Part shown: positions 22,677-33,112 of the stretch, piece by piece
How the letters are laid out: every line of letters starts with the position of its first letter
How positions within the stretch are numbered: the first letter of the stretch is position 1
Assembly (NCBI RefSeq): GCF_918797505.1
Contig: NC_092800.1
Coordinates: 26,303,577 to 26,367,576, forward strand
DNA: 64,000 nt
Direction: 5' to 3'
Source of the DNA: Bemisia tabaci
Taxonomy: Eukaryota; Arthropoda; Insecta; Hemiptera; Aleyrodidae
Program-made: the position numbers and the translations under genes
Notes under the pieces: generated by a model
Seen by the model: only the letters and a program-made list of their open reading frames with translations
Told to the model about the DNA's origin: nothing
Databases searched by the model: none

Positions 22677-22906
22677 CACTGGGAAAAAAAACACATTGGA
22701 TCTAGAGTCGAGACTCTTAAAAACATCGACAAGAAAAAATACTCTCGATTCAATCAGATTTAAGCTTAAATCAAGAACCAAGCCTCTTAATTTGAGTGGA
22801 TTTCCTTTTGATTTAAGCTTAAATCTGATCGAATCAAGAGTCCTTTTTCTTGTTAATGTTTTCGAGAGTCTGGACTCTAGATCCCATGTGTTTTTTTTTT
22901 CCAGTG
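22677..22906. mobile_element. Family G MITE, copy G1
   Basis: The termini CACTGGGAAAAAAAACACA and TGTGTTTTTTTTTTCCAGTG are inverted. The arms contain GATCTAGAGTC / GACTCTAGATC and GACAAGAAAAAATACTC / AGTCCTTTTTCTTGT. The flanks are TA and TT, not an exact pair. Confidence 0.8.
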
Positions 22907-23572
22907 TTTAACTTAGAACATGCCTTGATTATCCTATTTTTTGTGTTTTCCTACGAAAGAAATGTTTAAAAGGAAAAATCGTGTTTATATCTCTGCACAA
23001 ATATGTAGTGCTTTTAAAACAAAGAGCAAGTTATACAAGGTTGAAAACACTGTAATTAAGTTGATATCCTTTTGTTAAATGAAAGTCAATGTATTGTAGT
23101 GGGAACCCTATGGGGGGAAAAGGAACCACACTTTGTATCTTATAACGTACACTATATTCTTCGACTAGCTGCTCTAACAGGGGCTGGACCGGGTTATGTC
23201 TCGGGTCTTTACACCTCACACCGACTAACCCCGTAGGAGCGGCTTCCGCGAGCTTTTATGCCAACGCCCGAAGCTCCCGTGCCCAACTCCGACTTCCGAA
23301 TCGCCGGAAGCCGGGGTCACTCTTGCCGCAAGCTCCGCGCGCGGACATAAACAATCGCGTCTCAAAAAATCGCATCCAACACACCTGACCCTGTCACTGG
23401 CATGGAAATCCGCGATATCTCACGACTTGCCATGTCCCCAAACCAACTTCCTCCAAGTGGATCGGTAAAGACCTCGCAGGTCTTTACCCGATACCACTAC
23501 AGTATCAGGAGGGAGCCAAATCAAATTTTCAAGAAAATGTATGATTTATTCGGGGCAATGTTGTCCTATTTT
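22907..23572. other. Unique stretch
   Basis: 23230-23400 is GC-rich. No repeat terminus or domain seen. Confidence 0.35.
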
Positions 23573-23800
23573 TGGACGTATTTCTGAAAAACGGAACTTA
23601 GCTTCAAATGGAGTTCCTTTTGAGGATTTTAGAATCCCGGATAGCGGATTCTGTCAAACGGAACTAAGCGCCATGGAAAAGCATTGCGAGTATAGGACGG
23701 AACGAGCATCACGTTCCGCAACACCCGCCAATCCAAGCCCCCCTCTCCCTTCCTCGCTCGCGCCCTATGGCGCTTAGTTCTGTTTGATAGAAATACGGCC
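23573..23800. mobile_element. Family P element, copy P2
   Basis: The arms TGGACGTATTTCTGAAAAAC and GTTTGATAGAAATACGGCC are inverted, with ACGGAACTAAGCGCCAT / ATGGCGCTTAGTTCTGTTTG within. An extra TCTGTCAAACGGAACTAAGC inside makes it a double hairpin, as in P1 at 43396. Confidence 0.7.
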
Positions 23801-23916
23801 ATTTATATAAAGGATTAAATATAAAGATAGTCTTTTGCTATGTGCATCTTCCAAGGAACATAGCTGGTAGTACCTGTACCTCCGAACCATGGAAGCAGCA
23901 AGTTGGACCTTTTTTG

Positions 23917-24040
23917 CAATCAAGAACTACAATCTCTGGCTCATCCGTAAAAAAACACCTATGTGCACAGGGATTTTAATAGTGCATATGTTGTTTCTGA
24001 GTTGCAGAAGTCAGATTTTGTAGTTCCTTATCGCAAGTTT
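23917..24040. mobile_element. Family M short hairpin, copy M3
   Basis: AATCAAGAACTACAATCTC and AGATTTTGTAGTTCCTTATC are inverted. CTATGTGCACAGGG...GCATATGTTGTTTCTGA matches M5 and M6. Confidence 0.6.
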
Positions 24041-25360
24041 TTCTAAAAAGTTGAGGCGCTTGATTCATGAGGAAGCCGTCCGTGCGTCAGCTTTTGAAAC
24101 GCCTTCAATTGGAATGGATACTACAAAATACACACATGCGCGAATATTTGCATCGAAGAAACTGATGCAGCGTTTCAGATCTGGAACAGATGTGAACTAA
24201 CTCTCTCAGGGTGCCGGTGTGCTGGCAGTGATGAGCTGTCATTTCTCACTTCTTTCTATCCTGCGCTTTGTCTGTCCAATAAACAACTCTGGTGACAACG
24301 GCACTCGATATGAGTTCTGTTATCATTTTCCTGGAAACAGAAACTGAACTTCGTTAAGAACTTGAAGGCATCCAAGTGTGTTGTGTCTCGTAATGAAAAT
24401 TTCATCGTATTTTATGTGTCATCAATCGATGTATGATTTATTAATGAAAAATGCATGATCAACCAGCACCTTAAACGCTCGCCGTAGAATTTTGGAATTT
24501 TAAAGTGTGTGTTTAAATGACTACTATCGGCAACTTTTCGCGGTTCCACCGACTTCCATTGCTAGTGAATTTCAATAAAATAAGTGCACACAACAAGGAG
24601 TTTCGCCAAAAAAAGTGTACTTCTCTTACTGATTGATACAACTCACAATCAGAGACATATTGAGACTCTCCGGCTTTTGCTATTGTATTACGGCGATGAT
24701 GGAAGTTTTCCACTCAAAAAATGGTTGAACATATCCCAATAACGGCCCGTTGTTTTCTCTTAATTTCGAGCGTTCTACTAAAGGTGCCAAAGTCACCAGA
24801 GCACCCATATGTATCAAATTATATTTCTCATATACGTTTCTCATAGATCATCATTAAGTGGGAATTAGTTTTGACCTCCGAGACCAAGTATTTCATTTTG
24901 GGATGCTTCTAGGGTGGGAAATATAGAGTACATTATATCTCTGGGGAGGCTATTAGTAAACAACTTCCGCATCAGGATATTTAGGCCCACGGCACGGTCG
25001 TCATATAAAAGAGGATCACTTCCGTTTTGGAATGAGCTACGGATTGTGTGTATCTTCACGCATTTCAGAGCCCATTCGGAAATGAAGAGAATCCTTTTCT
25101 ACTACATGAGCACATCTCGTCGTCTCCCTTAAAAAGGAACGTAACTTCATTCCAAAGTTGCAAAATTGACTCTACAAATTCAATTCTTCAAAAATTTGAT
25201 CGCACAGTTTCTGCACTAAATTTTGCTGCTTTTTGAGGATAACCGGAAGGAAGATCTATTAAAATTTCGGCAAAAATTGTTCATCAATTTCATGGTATGT
25301 TTCTTCGTTCGATCGGGGAACGAAAAATTCGTTTCCGGCGTAGGTTTGGCCTCGCAGCCG
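24041..25360. other. Long unique stretch, no gene
   Basis: CCAATAAACAACTCTGGTGACAACGG near 24276-24301 resembles the 3' end of a retroviral-type LTR, but no partner, boundaries or ORFs support that. AAAGGAACGTAACTTCATTC near 25134-25153 resembles 26325-26350. Nothing else stands out. Confidence 0.35.
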
Positions 25361-25584
25361 CACAGTGGATACAGTCAACTAGAGAGGTCGGACTTGAATT
25401 AAACAGCAAATTTTGATGTTCAATTCGTCACATTTTAAATTTTAAGGGGTGCCTTCAGATGGAAATTTTACCAGGAAACTGATGGAACCACTTTTAAAAT
25501 CTCAAAATTTTGTGTAAACGGAGTTATGAGCGTTTGAAGTTTCCAAAGTTTGTCCGACCTCTCCTATTGACTCGATCCACTGCG
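25361..25584. mobile_element. Family A Transib-like MITE, copy A4
   Basis: 224 bp, CACAGTGGATACAGTCAACT to GACTCGATCCACTGCG. The left flank AGCCG and right flank TGTAG do not match, so the duplication is decayed or one end is slightly shortened. Confidence 0.75.
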
Positions 25585-25627
25585 TGTAGGTTCAGCCCCG
25601 CAGCCGGGAGAAAAACAAGGGTGAACA

Positions 25628-25880
25628 CTGCCGTGCTAAGGAAGAACGCCGTATGAACATTCAAGAGTTGCCAAATTTCCTCGTATATAGTGTTTATTTT
25701 AGAGAAAACTTAAGAATATTTTTTCTTGAAATTTTCAGAAATTTTAGATCAAATTACAAACAAAATTATCTAAGAAATCGGCAGAAAAATATTCAACAAT
25801 TTTCCCATAAATTAGTGATTTGCCTGAGGAAATTTGGCAACGTCTGACGCCTCATACGGCGTTTTTCCTTAGCACGGCGG
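25628..25880. mobile_element. Family C MITE, copy C6
   Basis: 253 bp from CTGCCGTGCTAAGGAAGAAC to CCTTAGCACGGCGG. The flanks AACA and AGCG differ, so the duplication has been lost although both termini are well kept. Confidence 0.85.
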
Positions 25881-26378
25881 AGCGCGAACACACTTGAGGA
25901 ACGTTCGCGGCGGCAACGCAGCGTCTAATTCAGTCGTTATCTCCGCTTAAAATGTTTTTAAATGTCACGCGTCATGACAAATGATACGAGGGAGCACCCG
26001 TTTCGAGATTCCCGGCTCGTTATTGAATTATGAAAAGCTTTCGGGCTTTCCGAAGCCGTATTTAAATGAGATACCCGCTCACGACCTACCACCGACCGCC
26101 GACGGGGAGGTTGACCCTCTAGGGCTCCCTGTCCCCTGCCCCCGACCCCCTGTCCCCTCCCTCACCCCCTGCCCTCTGTCTCTGTCCTGGCATATAATGC
26201 CCGTTCGGATCATGCAGCTCAGAATTCACTGTCCACCGGCCCCTGCGTTGCCCCGTCGGTCTACAGAGAGACAAAACAAAAAGGGAGTTCCATCACCGTT
26301 GATGATACGTTCTTTCCTAGATGAAGGAACGTATCTTTATTCCAAAGTTGCAAAATCTACTTACAAATATTTTAAGTT
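25881..26378. other. GC-rich unique stretch
   Basis: C-rich tracts at 26130-26190 give a long proline-rich frame of low complexity. I do not consider it a gene. Confidence 0.35.
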
Positions 26379-26757
26379 GGACGTCCTTCTATCAAACAGA
26401 ACTATGTGCAGGTGAGAAATATGGGGTGTGCTCTAGAAATCTGCATAAGAAACAATGTAAAAGAGGACGTGATTCCTTTTGAAGAATTGGAAAAGCGGGA
26501 TATTACATTCTATCAAACAGACCTATGTGCCAACTGAATGCGGAACTCATGAGCCGCGGGCATGGCAAGAGAGCGTTGTGGACAGGGCTCATGAGTTAAA
26601 GCGCCCCGACGACGATCCCCCGTTGCGCCCCCGCTTTTTCATTGCCGCTATCGTCACTGGCGCTTTATAATTCTCATTCACTCTTACGCAAAGAGAACTA
26701 ACGAGCACACCCCATATTTCTCACCTCCACATAAGTCTGTTTGGTAGAAATAGTCCA
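26379..26757. mobile_element. Family P element, copy P3
   Basis: TGGACGTCCTTCTATCAAAC and GTTTGGTAGAAATAGTCCA form the ends. CAGAACTATGTGC and GCACACCCCATATTTCTCAC / GTGAGAAATATGGGGTGTGC pair internally. A second TCTATCAAACAGACCTATGTG lies inside. Confidence 0.65.
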
Positions 26758-26769
26758 GTTGTAGTAACA

Positions 26770-27020
26770 GGGTTTCCACAATCAGGGAACACCGAGAAAA
26801 TTGGGAAATGTGAGGGAATTTTAAAAAGTCAGGGAAAACCTGGGAATGTCTGAGAAAATGACGGAAATGTCAGGGAAAATTTGTCAAGTCGCCCTTAATT
26901 CCTTTCTAGAATGGGGTTGGTGTTCCAAACCACGAATTTTACCTGAAAAAAAAAATTCAAACCGTACATTTTTAGCATTTGGCATATCCTTAATTTTCAG
27001 GGAATTTTCTTTCTACCTCA
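26770..27020 (-). repeat. Family W remnant, copy W3
   Basis: It has repeated GTCAGGGAAAA and GGGAATTTT motifs and TTCCTTTCTAGAATGGGGTT, comparable to 18385-18455. GGGTTTCCACAATCAGGGAA at the left resembles a hAT-type terminus. Ends are not resolved. Confidence 0.45.
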
Positions 27021-27059
27021 AGAAGCCCACAAAGGCTAATCCTGCGCTTCAGTCCCGTC

Positions 27060-27195
27060 CCCCCCCCGTCCCTAACAACCGGTCCCAGGCAAACATCGTT
27101 CGAGCCCATCAAATTCGGGTCGCCTGGCCCGGAATCGAACCCGGGACCTCCCGATCATAGAGCTAGCGCTACAACCACTCCACCATAGGAAGTCG
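27060..27195 (-). repeat. tRNA-derived SINE-like remnant
   Basis: On the minus strand 27190-27120 reads as a tRNA-like head with an A box (TGGTGGAGTGG) and a B box (GGTTCGATTCC) about 40 bases apart. The acceptor stem cannot form and the T stem pairs imperfectly, so it is not a working tRNA. A downstream GC-rich body with a poly-G run follows. It could be a SINE 5' part or an isolated tRNA pseudogene. Confidence 0.6.
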
Positions 27196-27200
27196 AGAAC

Positions 27201-27327
27201 CGCCACTTGAACCTTTGGAAAAGGATCCACAAACAGGGTGTTCGCAACGAGTACCTCAATGATCGATTCTTTACCATGTTTTCAAATTGGGAAGTATCAA
27301 TATTCGATCATTCACGCCTCGTCACTG
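27201..27327. mobile_element. Family B MITE, copy B5, left end missing
   Basis: From ACCTTTGGAAAAGGATC to the right terminus CGCCTCGTCACTG it matches B4. The left about 35 bases are absent where it meets the SINE-like segment. C7 begins 23 bases beyond its right end. Confidence 0.7.
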
Positions 27328-27349
27328 CGACGCACGTTGATATTAAATA

Positions 27350-27602
27350 CTGCCGTGCTAAGGAAGAACGCCGTATGAACATTCGAGAGTTGCCAAATTG
27401 CCCCGGATAAAACATTTATTTTTGAAGACAAATGTGCGTATTTTTGCTTCAAATTTTCAGACATTTTAGATAAAATTGCGAACAAAATTGTCTGAAAAAG
27501 TTGGAGCAAAATATTCACGATTTTCCTAGTAAATTAGATGTTAATCGAAGGAAATATGGCAACGTCTGAATGCTCATACGGCGTTTTTCCTTAGCACGGC
27601 AG
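27350..27602. mobile_element. Family C MITE, copy C7, 4-bp TSD AATA
   Basis: 253 bp, CTGCCGTGCTAAGGAAGAAC to CCTTAGCACGGCAG, with AATA on both sides (27346-27349, 27603-27606). Confidence 0.9.
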
Positions 27603-27606
27603 AATA

Positions 27607-28254
27607 CAAGTTACCGACCTTTCCTCCGCGGAAAAGTAGGACGAGTTGATGGAGTCGCAAATATGAAACACCTAGGCGGAGCTTCATTTCACAACCCCCC
27701 CCCCCCACCCTCGCCCCCTCGTCTATGTTTCAGAACTTAATTTTCATGATTTTCATTCCCGACTGACGGAATTTTCGGCGTGGCGCTGGTGTGGGTGGGG
27801 GGGGGAGAGATTCGGGGGTGCCTGGAGTTGCAGCCCCGACGATGACTCGACATCACGGTTGGCGCGGCTGCAATTTTTCACGTCTTAAGAATCCGTTCGA
27901 GCGGATTTTTCGCTACGGAGGACGGGGGGAGCGGATCCGGGCGGCTGATAAGGGCGCTCCCCCTCCCCCCTCCCCCCGCCCTCCCCGACGAGGCATAAAA
28001 AATGTAATTTGTGTGTTATCAGACGGAGGCAGAGCTGCGAGCGCGCATTCTCGGCCGGCTCAACAACGGAGCAGATGAGGTGAGAAGTCGACGGAGAGGG
28101 GGGTGGGGGGTGAAAGGGGCTGCGCCAACGTAGATCGCGGGGAATTTTGAGTTGTACAAATATTAGTTTCGCCGGAACGGAATTTATTATGCTCGACTTG
28201 GATTCGACGGAGTGCAGCGTATACTGTACACCCGGAGTGGATACCTTTGCACGT
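27607..28254. other. Unique GC-rich stretch with C and G runs
   Basis: Poly-C near 27696-27707 and G runs near 27797-27806 and 28098-28110. The frames here are low-complexity and I assign no gene. Confidence 0.4.
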
Positions 28255-29070
28255 GTCGCTAGGAGTCGCCTGCAGCCTGGTCGTTGAAATTTTTTGCTTA
28301 TCGGGACGACATAGATGACATAGGTCAAAAGGGTAATGTAGCATCGCAGCCATGATATTGGACTCCATGCTCAACTACATAATGTTCAGTTGCTCATCAC
28401 GTCCAAGATCTTGGCATCCATGCTCACTTTAATTAGGGATAATTTTTTGAAAAATCGAAGTGAGCATAGCATCCAAAATTGTGGGATGCAGGTATTCTCT
28501 GACAATACGCGAGCATAGTGTCCAAAAATTTATTAAGACAATTTTTGTAAAATAGAGACGAAAAAAGGTGTTCTCAAAAAAGAAATTGTGCATTGCTTAG
28601 GTAAGGTTTAGTTCAAGTTACACTAGATAAGCGAATTATATGATTTTCTGTAATGATGAATTTTAAAACTAAGAGAGGTCTACTTGCTTTTGGACTCCTT
28701 GCTCAAGCAAAGACGTGAGAAGTTTACCGATGAGCATGGAGTCCAAGATCTTGGACAAGATGAGCAGGCAATTATATCAAGGGTGAGCATGGAGTCCAAA
28801 ATCTTCGACGCGATGCTACATAATCGTTAAGAGGCGGAGCGTGATTGGTCGGCTATGTCTTATCGCTGCTTTGTCGTGTCTATGTCGTGTTGAACTCACG
28901 ACAAGCTAACGGCACCTCTCAAGTTTCCGACAGTATGTCGTCCATTCCACCTGACGAAGGGACGACAAAGCAGCGGGAAGACATAGCCGACCAATCACGC
29001 TCCGCTTTTTTACCTATGTCATCTACGTCGTCCCGACAAACAAAAAATTCAACAATCAGGTTGCTGGCTT
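28255..29070. mobile_element. Inverted-repeat element R, host of S
   Basis: The outer left arm (28270-28330: GGGACGACATAGATGACATA) pairs with 29005-29060. The inner arm GCGGAGCGTGATTGGTCGGC (28833) pairs with 28980-29008. Removing S makes the left arm continuous. CTGCTTTGTCGT / ACGACAAAGCAG extends the hairpin towards a centre near 28920. Confidence 0.75.
28337..28820. mobile_element. Element S, Harbinger-like MITE with TAA TSD
   Basis: 484 bp with termini TGTAGCATCGC and GCGATGCTACA, flanked by TAA on both sides (28334-28336, 28821-28823). A 3-bp TWA duplication is typical of PIF/Harbinger. The phrase GGACTCCATGCTCA or its complement occurs about five times inside in both orientations. Confidence 0.8.
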
Positions 29071-29215
29071 TAAGATCGTCGAAAGTGAAATCTCGGATCT
29101 TTTTCCGGTGGGAACGAACTTTTGAAGGTGCCTCAGACGAGGTGATGGACTGGGTGTGATTAGTGTTCTCGCGTGCACCGGGCATGTTCTGTAGCTCTGT
29201 CGTCACCTTCCGGCC

Positions 29216-29434
29216 GAAGTATCACGAACGCCATGCGACGTTTAAAAATTTTCGCCGCCATTTTATTTTTTTTACAAAGAAATCGTCCAACTAAACTGTC
29301 CGAAAATTTCACTGAATTTCTTTGTACTGCCGATTAAATTCAGTGAAATTTTCAGACAGGTTCAACCTCGATGTCTCTGTAAAAAATAAAATGGCGGCGG
29401 ACAATTTGAAACGTTGCATTGCGCTTGTGATACT
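29216..29434. mobile_element. Family T hairpin MITE, copy T1
   Basis: AAGTATCACGAACGCCATGC pairs with GCATTGCGCTTGTGATACTT. GCCGCCATTTTATTTTTT / AAAAAATAAAATGGCGGC and GAAAATTTCACTGAATTT / AAATTCAGTGAAATTTTC continue the stem almost to the centre. T2 at 41157 is a second copy. Confidence 0.8.
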
Positions 29435-29680
29435 TTGCTCGGGAGGAAAATATGTATTCCTGCGCGCGCTATTAAAAATCGAGGGATGAAATTCGGTGCC
29501 GGAGTCTTTGCAGCGTCCTGACACCCTGAGTGAAATGAATGCGAGGTGAAATTCGCACCATGAAAGCGTGTGACACTCTGCAAGAAGAGCAAATTCCGCT
29601 CCGAAATAGTGTAAGTCACTCTGTGAGGAGAATGGATTCCGGTCCGCATTACTATCACTCGGGGTGTTTGGGCACCAAAT

Positions 29681-30384
29681 GGACCGCGTCTCGAAGGAAG
29701 GAACCAAGCCACATAAGCTATTGCCAAATTTGGGCAATTTGATTTTTTTTATAAGAGAACGTTTGTGCGGATGCCTTCGAAAATTTTCAGGAATTTGCTT
29801 CCCACTATGCATAAAATTCACTGTTTGCATACAAATTAGCACTAGAGTCCCTTTATACCCAGAGTTAAGACAACTCACTTTTGGTTGGGCAAGGGTTGGG
29901 CTGAAAGTGGCCTAAAAAAAAATCCAATTCTGATTGGTTCTCGCTCATGGAGGCCGAAACGAGTGCACCAAGATGGCGGTACCTCGAATGTGAGCAAGAA
30001 CAATGAAAATATTACCTAATTGTGTTTTATCAAGAGTAAATTGTTATTTCCATCGGTCTAAAATGAAAATAGATTAAGAAATTATTCACAAACCAATCTA
30101 ATTTTCGTTTTAATTGATCAATTTGTTGATGTTGTTGTTTTTGTGTGACAGACATCGCAGGATTCCTGATCCTTATCCCTCAATATCGTTTGTTTGGCTG
30201 CACTCGTTTCGGCCTCCATGGCCAGCCAAGGCCGGCTGCCAGTCAGCTGATAATCGAGTTGTCTTAACTCTGGGTATAAAGGGACTCTAATTCGCACGGC
30301 CGTTTTCACGTAAAAAATTCAACTGCCCAATTCAATTTGGCACTAGCTGATGTGGCTTGGATCTTTTCTGCTAAATGCGATCCC
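29681..30384. mobile_element. Family I MITE, copy I2, host of J1
   Basis: It starts GGACCGCGTCTCGAAGGAAG after AT and ends at GCTAAATGCGATCCC. The arms AAGCCACATAAGCTATTGCC and TGGCACTAGCTGATGTGGCT match I1. Excising J1 and one 8-mer restores a family I interior. Confidence 0.78.
29843..30289. mobile_element. Family J hAT-like element, copy J1
   Basis: 447 bp with termini TAGAGTCCCTTTATACCCAG and its complement. The flanking 8-mers ATTAGCAC and ATTCGCAC match 7/8. Its interior differs from J2 and J4, so it is a separate subfamily using the same ends. Confidence 0.82.
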
Positions 30385-30438
30385 AATATAGACTCTGGCA
30401 CAGAATTCAACTCCAAAATTTCTAACAGTCTGTGTGGA

Positions 30439-31462
30439 GGTATGCTAGGAACACGAGTGTGCCAATGATTCTCTCTCTCTATCTGATCGAATGTTTTGTT
30501 TTTCCTTAAAGGCTTTTTGGACAGTGTTGACGAACCAACTGTCTCTAACTCCTTGTTTAATAGCTTCCGGGTGGGTTTTTCCCTCAAATAATATTATTCA
30601 TCTTTTAATAAACAAGTAATGCCACGAAAATGTCTTTCTTGTATCGCAATTTATTTTTACTTACAGGTGTTACGCCCAAGTAAAACTGTTATAAATGAAA
30701 ACCGCATACCATTGACGTACTGTTCTATCGTGAAACACATTGTCCAGGTGGTTGCATATAGCCTCAATGAAGGCGAAAAGCCTCAAGGCGGGAAAGAGAC
30801 TACTTTTTCCGCGGAATGGCCGAGACAGCGTAACTTTGCAGCATCTATAACTACTCACTCACGTTCAAAGTACAGGAAATATGCAAACCGCAGTATGCAA
30901 ATTTTTAGAATAGAATTTGCTTAAAAAGTCCTGCGAGGAAAAAAAGGTGAGCAAAGTTTGATGGAGGAGAACAGATAGGTAGCACTAGGTTGTCTTTTTG
31001 ATGGGAAAATCCGAATTTTCTGCCGGTGCTGCTCTCGTACAACGTTTCATCCCAATTTGAAAACCTCGCGGAGGAACTCAAAGGAAGCATGAGTGAAAAG
31101 TTGATTCTGGGTCAGAGAAATATTTTCTCTCCTGCGAAAGATACGAAAACGTTGCCAAAATGGTGACCGCAAAAGAAAATGTTTTATGCCCGCAAAGCCA
31201 AGAATGCTACGTTTTATCAGCCTTGCAATCAAGACTGATTGTCATAACCTCCGTTTATTATTCAGGAAGCAAATGCCCAAAAGCACTATGTATGGAAAAC
31301 GGAATTCCAACCATGTATTCTCTTTAAATCAGAGCAGATTTTTGTGTTGACGAGTTCCTAAGCTTTTCTAATTCCTTTTTATTGCATATCGGAAAAACAT
31401 TTGCTTAATAAAGTTTTAAAAGTACTTTTTGCAGAGCGATAGAAGCTAAAAGACAGTCTTAA
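30439..31462. other. Unique stretch, possible exon only
   Basis: A pyrimidine-rich TTTTTACTTACAG at 30654-30666 precedes a 101-codon frame ending at 30924. No homology or donor site supports an exon, so this is only noted. Confidence 0.3.
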
Positions 31463-31590
31463 TTGGACTTATTCCTGCCAAACGGAGCTATGTGAATTAA
31501 GGTATGAGCCGTGAGACCCATTAAAATGTATTTATGACAGGGTTCACGTCATAATGCACATAGTTCCATTTGGCAGAGATGCGTCCAATT
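31463..31590. mobile_element. Family P short hairpin, copy P4
   Basis: AATTGGACTTATTCCTGCC (31461) pairs with TGGCAGAGATGCGTCCAATT. CAAACGGAGCTATGTG / CACATAGTTCCATTTG continues the stem. It is the shortest P copy. Confidence 0.7.
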
Positions 31591-32156
31591 GGAACGTACT
31601 GTGTGAAAGTAAGTGTGTGAGAACTACAAAATTTCATCGGGAATAGAAGAATTTTATCACAAAAAATTGTCTTGAAAACAAAACTAAAATTTGACTTGAT
31701 ATGACAAATCGCTTTAGTTGCGGCAAAAAGTGAGTTCCTTAAGAAAATGAATCCGATTTCGCTCTGTGTATAATTTAATAACTTTGGAGAGTTTGAGGCA
31801 AGAGTGAGGAAAAACCGAGAGTAGATTCAGGGACAAAATCATAGCAGAACAGACTGTCGGATAAGTTATTCATGACTAGATTTAGATTTAGATTTAAACA
31901 AGTCAATTTAGGCTGGCAACAATAGGACCAACTGGTCCTGTCCTCCTTAAGGCTAGCGCAGCACATCCAATACATTCAATACAACAAGCTACATCTGACA
32001 ATATTTGCATGAACAAAGAAAAATTGCTTTAAACAAAGACAAACATGAACTTCTAGGGCTGAACATTCTTTGACAACTTTAGGAAAAATATAGAATAGAT
32101 CAATCAATCGGTAGTAGACATAATAAACAATAAATATAGAACTAAAACTAGAGAAC
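31591..32156. other. AT-rich unique stretch
   Basis: Nothing recognised; GAGAACTACAAAATTTCATC near 31619 may be a distant M arm. Confidence 0.35.
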
Positions 32157-32158
32157 TA

Positions 32159-32571
32159 CACTGAAAAATAATTCTCGGCGTTTTTACCAAGGTCCGTTGG
32201 TACCTTTACCATCTCACTTTTTTTACCAATTATTGGTAATTTTACCAAGACAGACTGGTAAGCTTACCTAAAAACTGGCATTTTTACTGTTTTTTTCAGG
32301 TAAGAATACCACTTTTATTGGTAATCAATTACCGGTAACTTTGCCATTTTATCTCGGTAATTCTACCACAGTCGATAAAAAATATTGGCGTTTTTACCAA
32401 GGTCCAGTAAAATTACCGAGAATGTTCAATAATTTTACCGAGATTTCTCGGTAAAATTACCAATTCCATAAATGGTAATTTTACCAAGAAAAAACTGGGA
32501 TTAAATGGAACCCTGAATTCTTGGTAATTTTACCCTTTTCTTCGTAAATAGACCGAGATTCTTTTTCAGTG
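32159..32571 (+). mobile_element. Family F MITE, copy F3, TA TSD
   Basis: 413 bp with termini CACTGAAAAATAATTCTCGG and CTTTTTCAGTG. TA flanks both sides (32157-32158, 32572-32573). The interior is nearly identical to F1. Confidence 0.88.
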
Positions 32572-32859
32572 TAAGTTGCACAATCTTAGCAGCATTGGAA
32601 GTCTCATACGCCTTTTTTCCGAAAAATGCCTCAATTATTGCAAACATTCGGAAGAAAGATATCGTGAAATAGAGGGAAATGACCGCACGGAGACAATCCT
32701 GAAAGGAACCTAGTACATCGCGAGTGATAAATAGCACGAAAGCACTAACGAGAGACTCTTTGCTCGGATGAACGTTGGAAAAGCAAAACAAATACATAGA
32801 CACGATTCACCAAAGCAGAATGAGAAGGAAGAAACCACAACAAAGCACCCTGGAGAGTG

Positions 32860-33112
32860 CTGCTGTGCTGAAGAAAAACGCCGTATGAACCTTCAGGCGT
32901 TGCCAAATTTCCTTCGATAAAATACGAAGTTCCTGGTAAACTTATGAATACCGTTCTTCCAAATTGTCTGATTATTTTGTTTGCCATTTTACGTGGAGCC
33001 CCTGAAAATTCCAAGGAAAAATATTCACGACCTTCGACAAAAATCAACATTTTATCGAATGCAATTTGGCAACTCTCGAATGCTCATACGGCGTTCTTCC
33101 GTAGCACGGCAG
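32860..33112. mobile_element. Family C MITE, copy C8
   Basis: 253 bp from CTGCTGTGCTGAAGAAAAAC to CCGTAGCACGGCAG. Flanking AGTG and AGCG match 3/4. Confidence 0.85.

Larger units (their letters stand above)
29462..30438. mobile_element. Element BB2, host of I2
   Basis: The left part has GATGAAATTCGGTGCCGGAG and AAATGAATGCGAGGTGAAAT. The right end ACTCTGGCACAGAATTCAAC is the complement. The order matches BB1, with I2 (and within it J1) inserted near the right arm. Confidence 0.6.

Noticed and set aside
24240..24310. Possible LTR 3' end (AATAAA followed by ACTCTGGTGACAACGG)
   Set aside because: No second LTR, no boundaries with TSD and no gag or pol frame. The resemblance is suggestive only.
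25981..26415. 144-codon proline-rich frame
   Set aside because: Low-complexity translation of C-rich tracts, ending inside P3. No start context or splice evidence.
27120..27190. Functional tRNA gene on the minus strand
   Set aside because: A and B boxes are present but the acceptor stem does not pair and the anticodon arm is poor.
29309..29878. 189-codon minus-strand open frame
   Set aside because: It runs across T1, BB2, I2 and the start of J1, so it is a composite of MITE arms and not a gene.
30654..30924. Possible exon after a splice-acceptor-like tract
   Set aside because: A polypyrimidine-AG is common in AT-rich DNA. The 101-codon frame shows no homology that I recognise and there is no matched donor.
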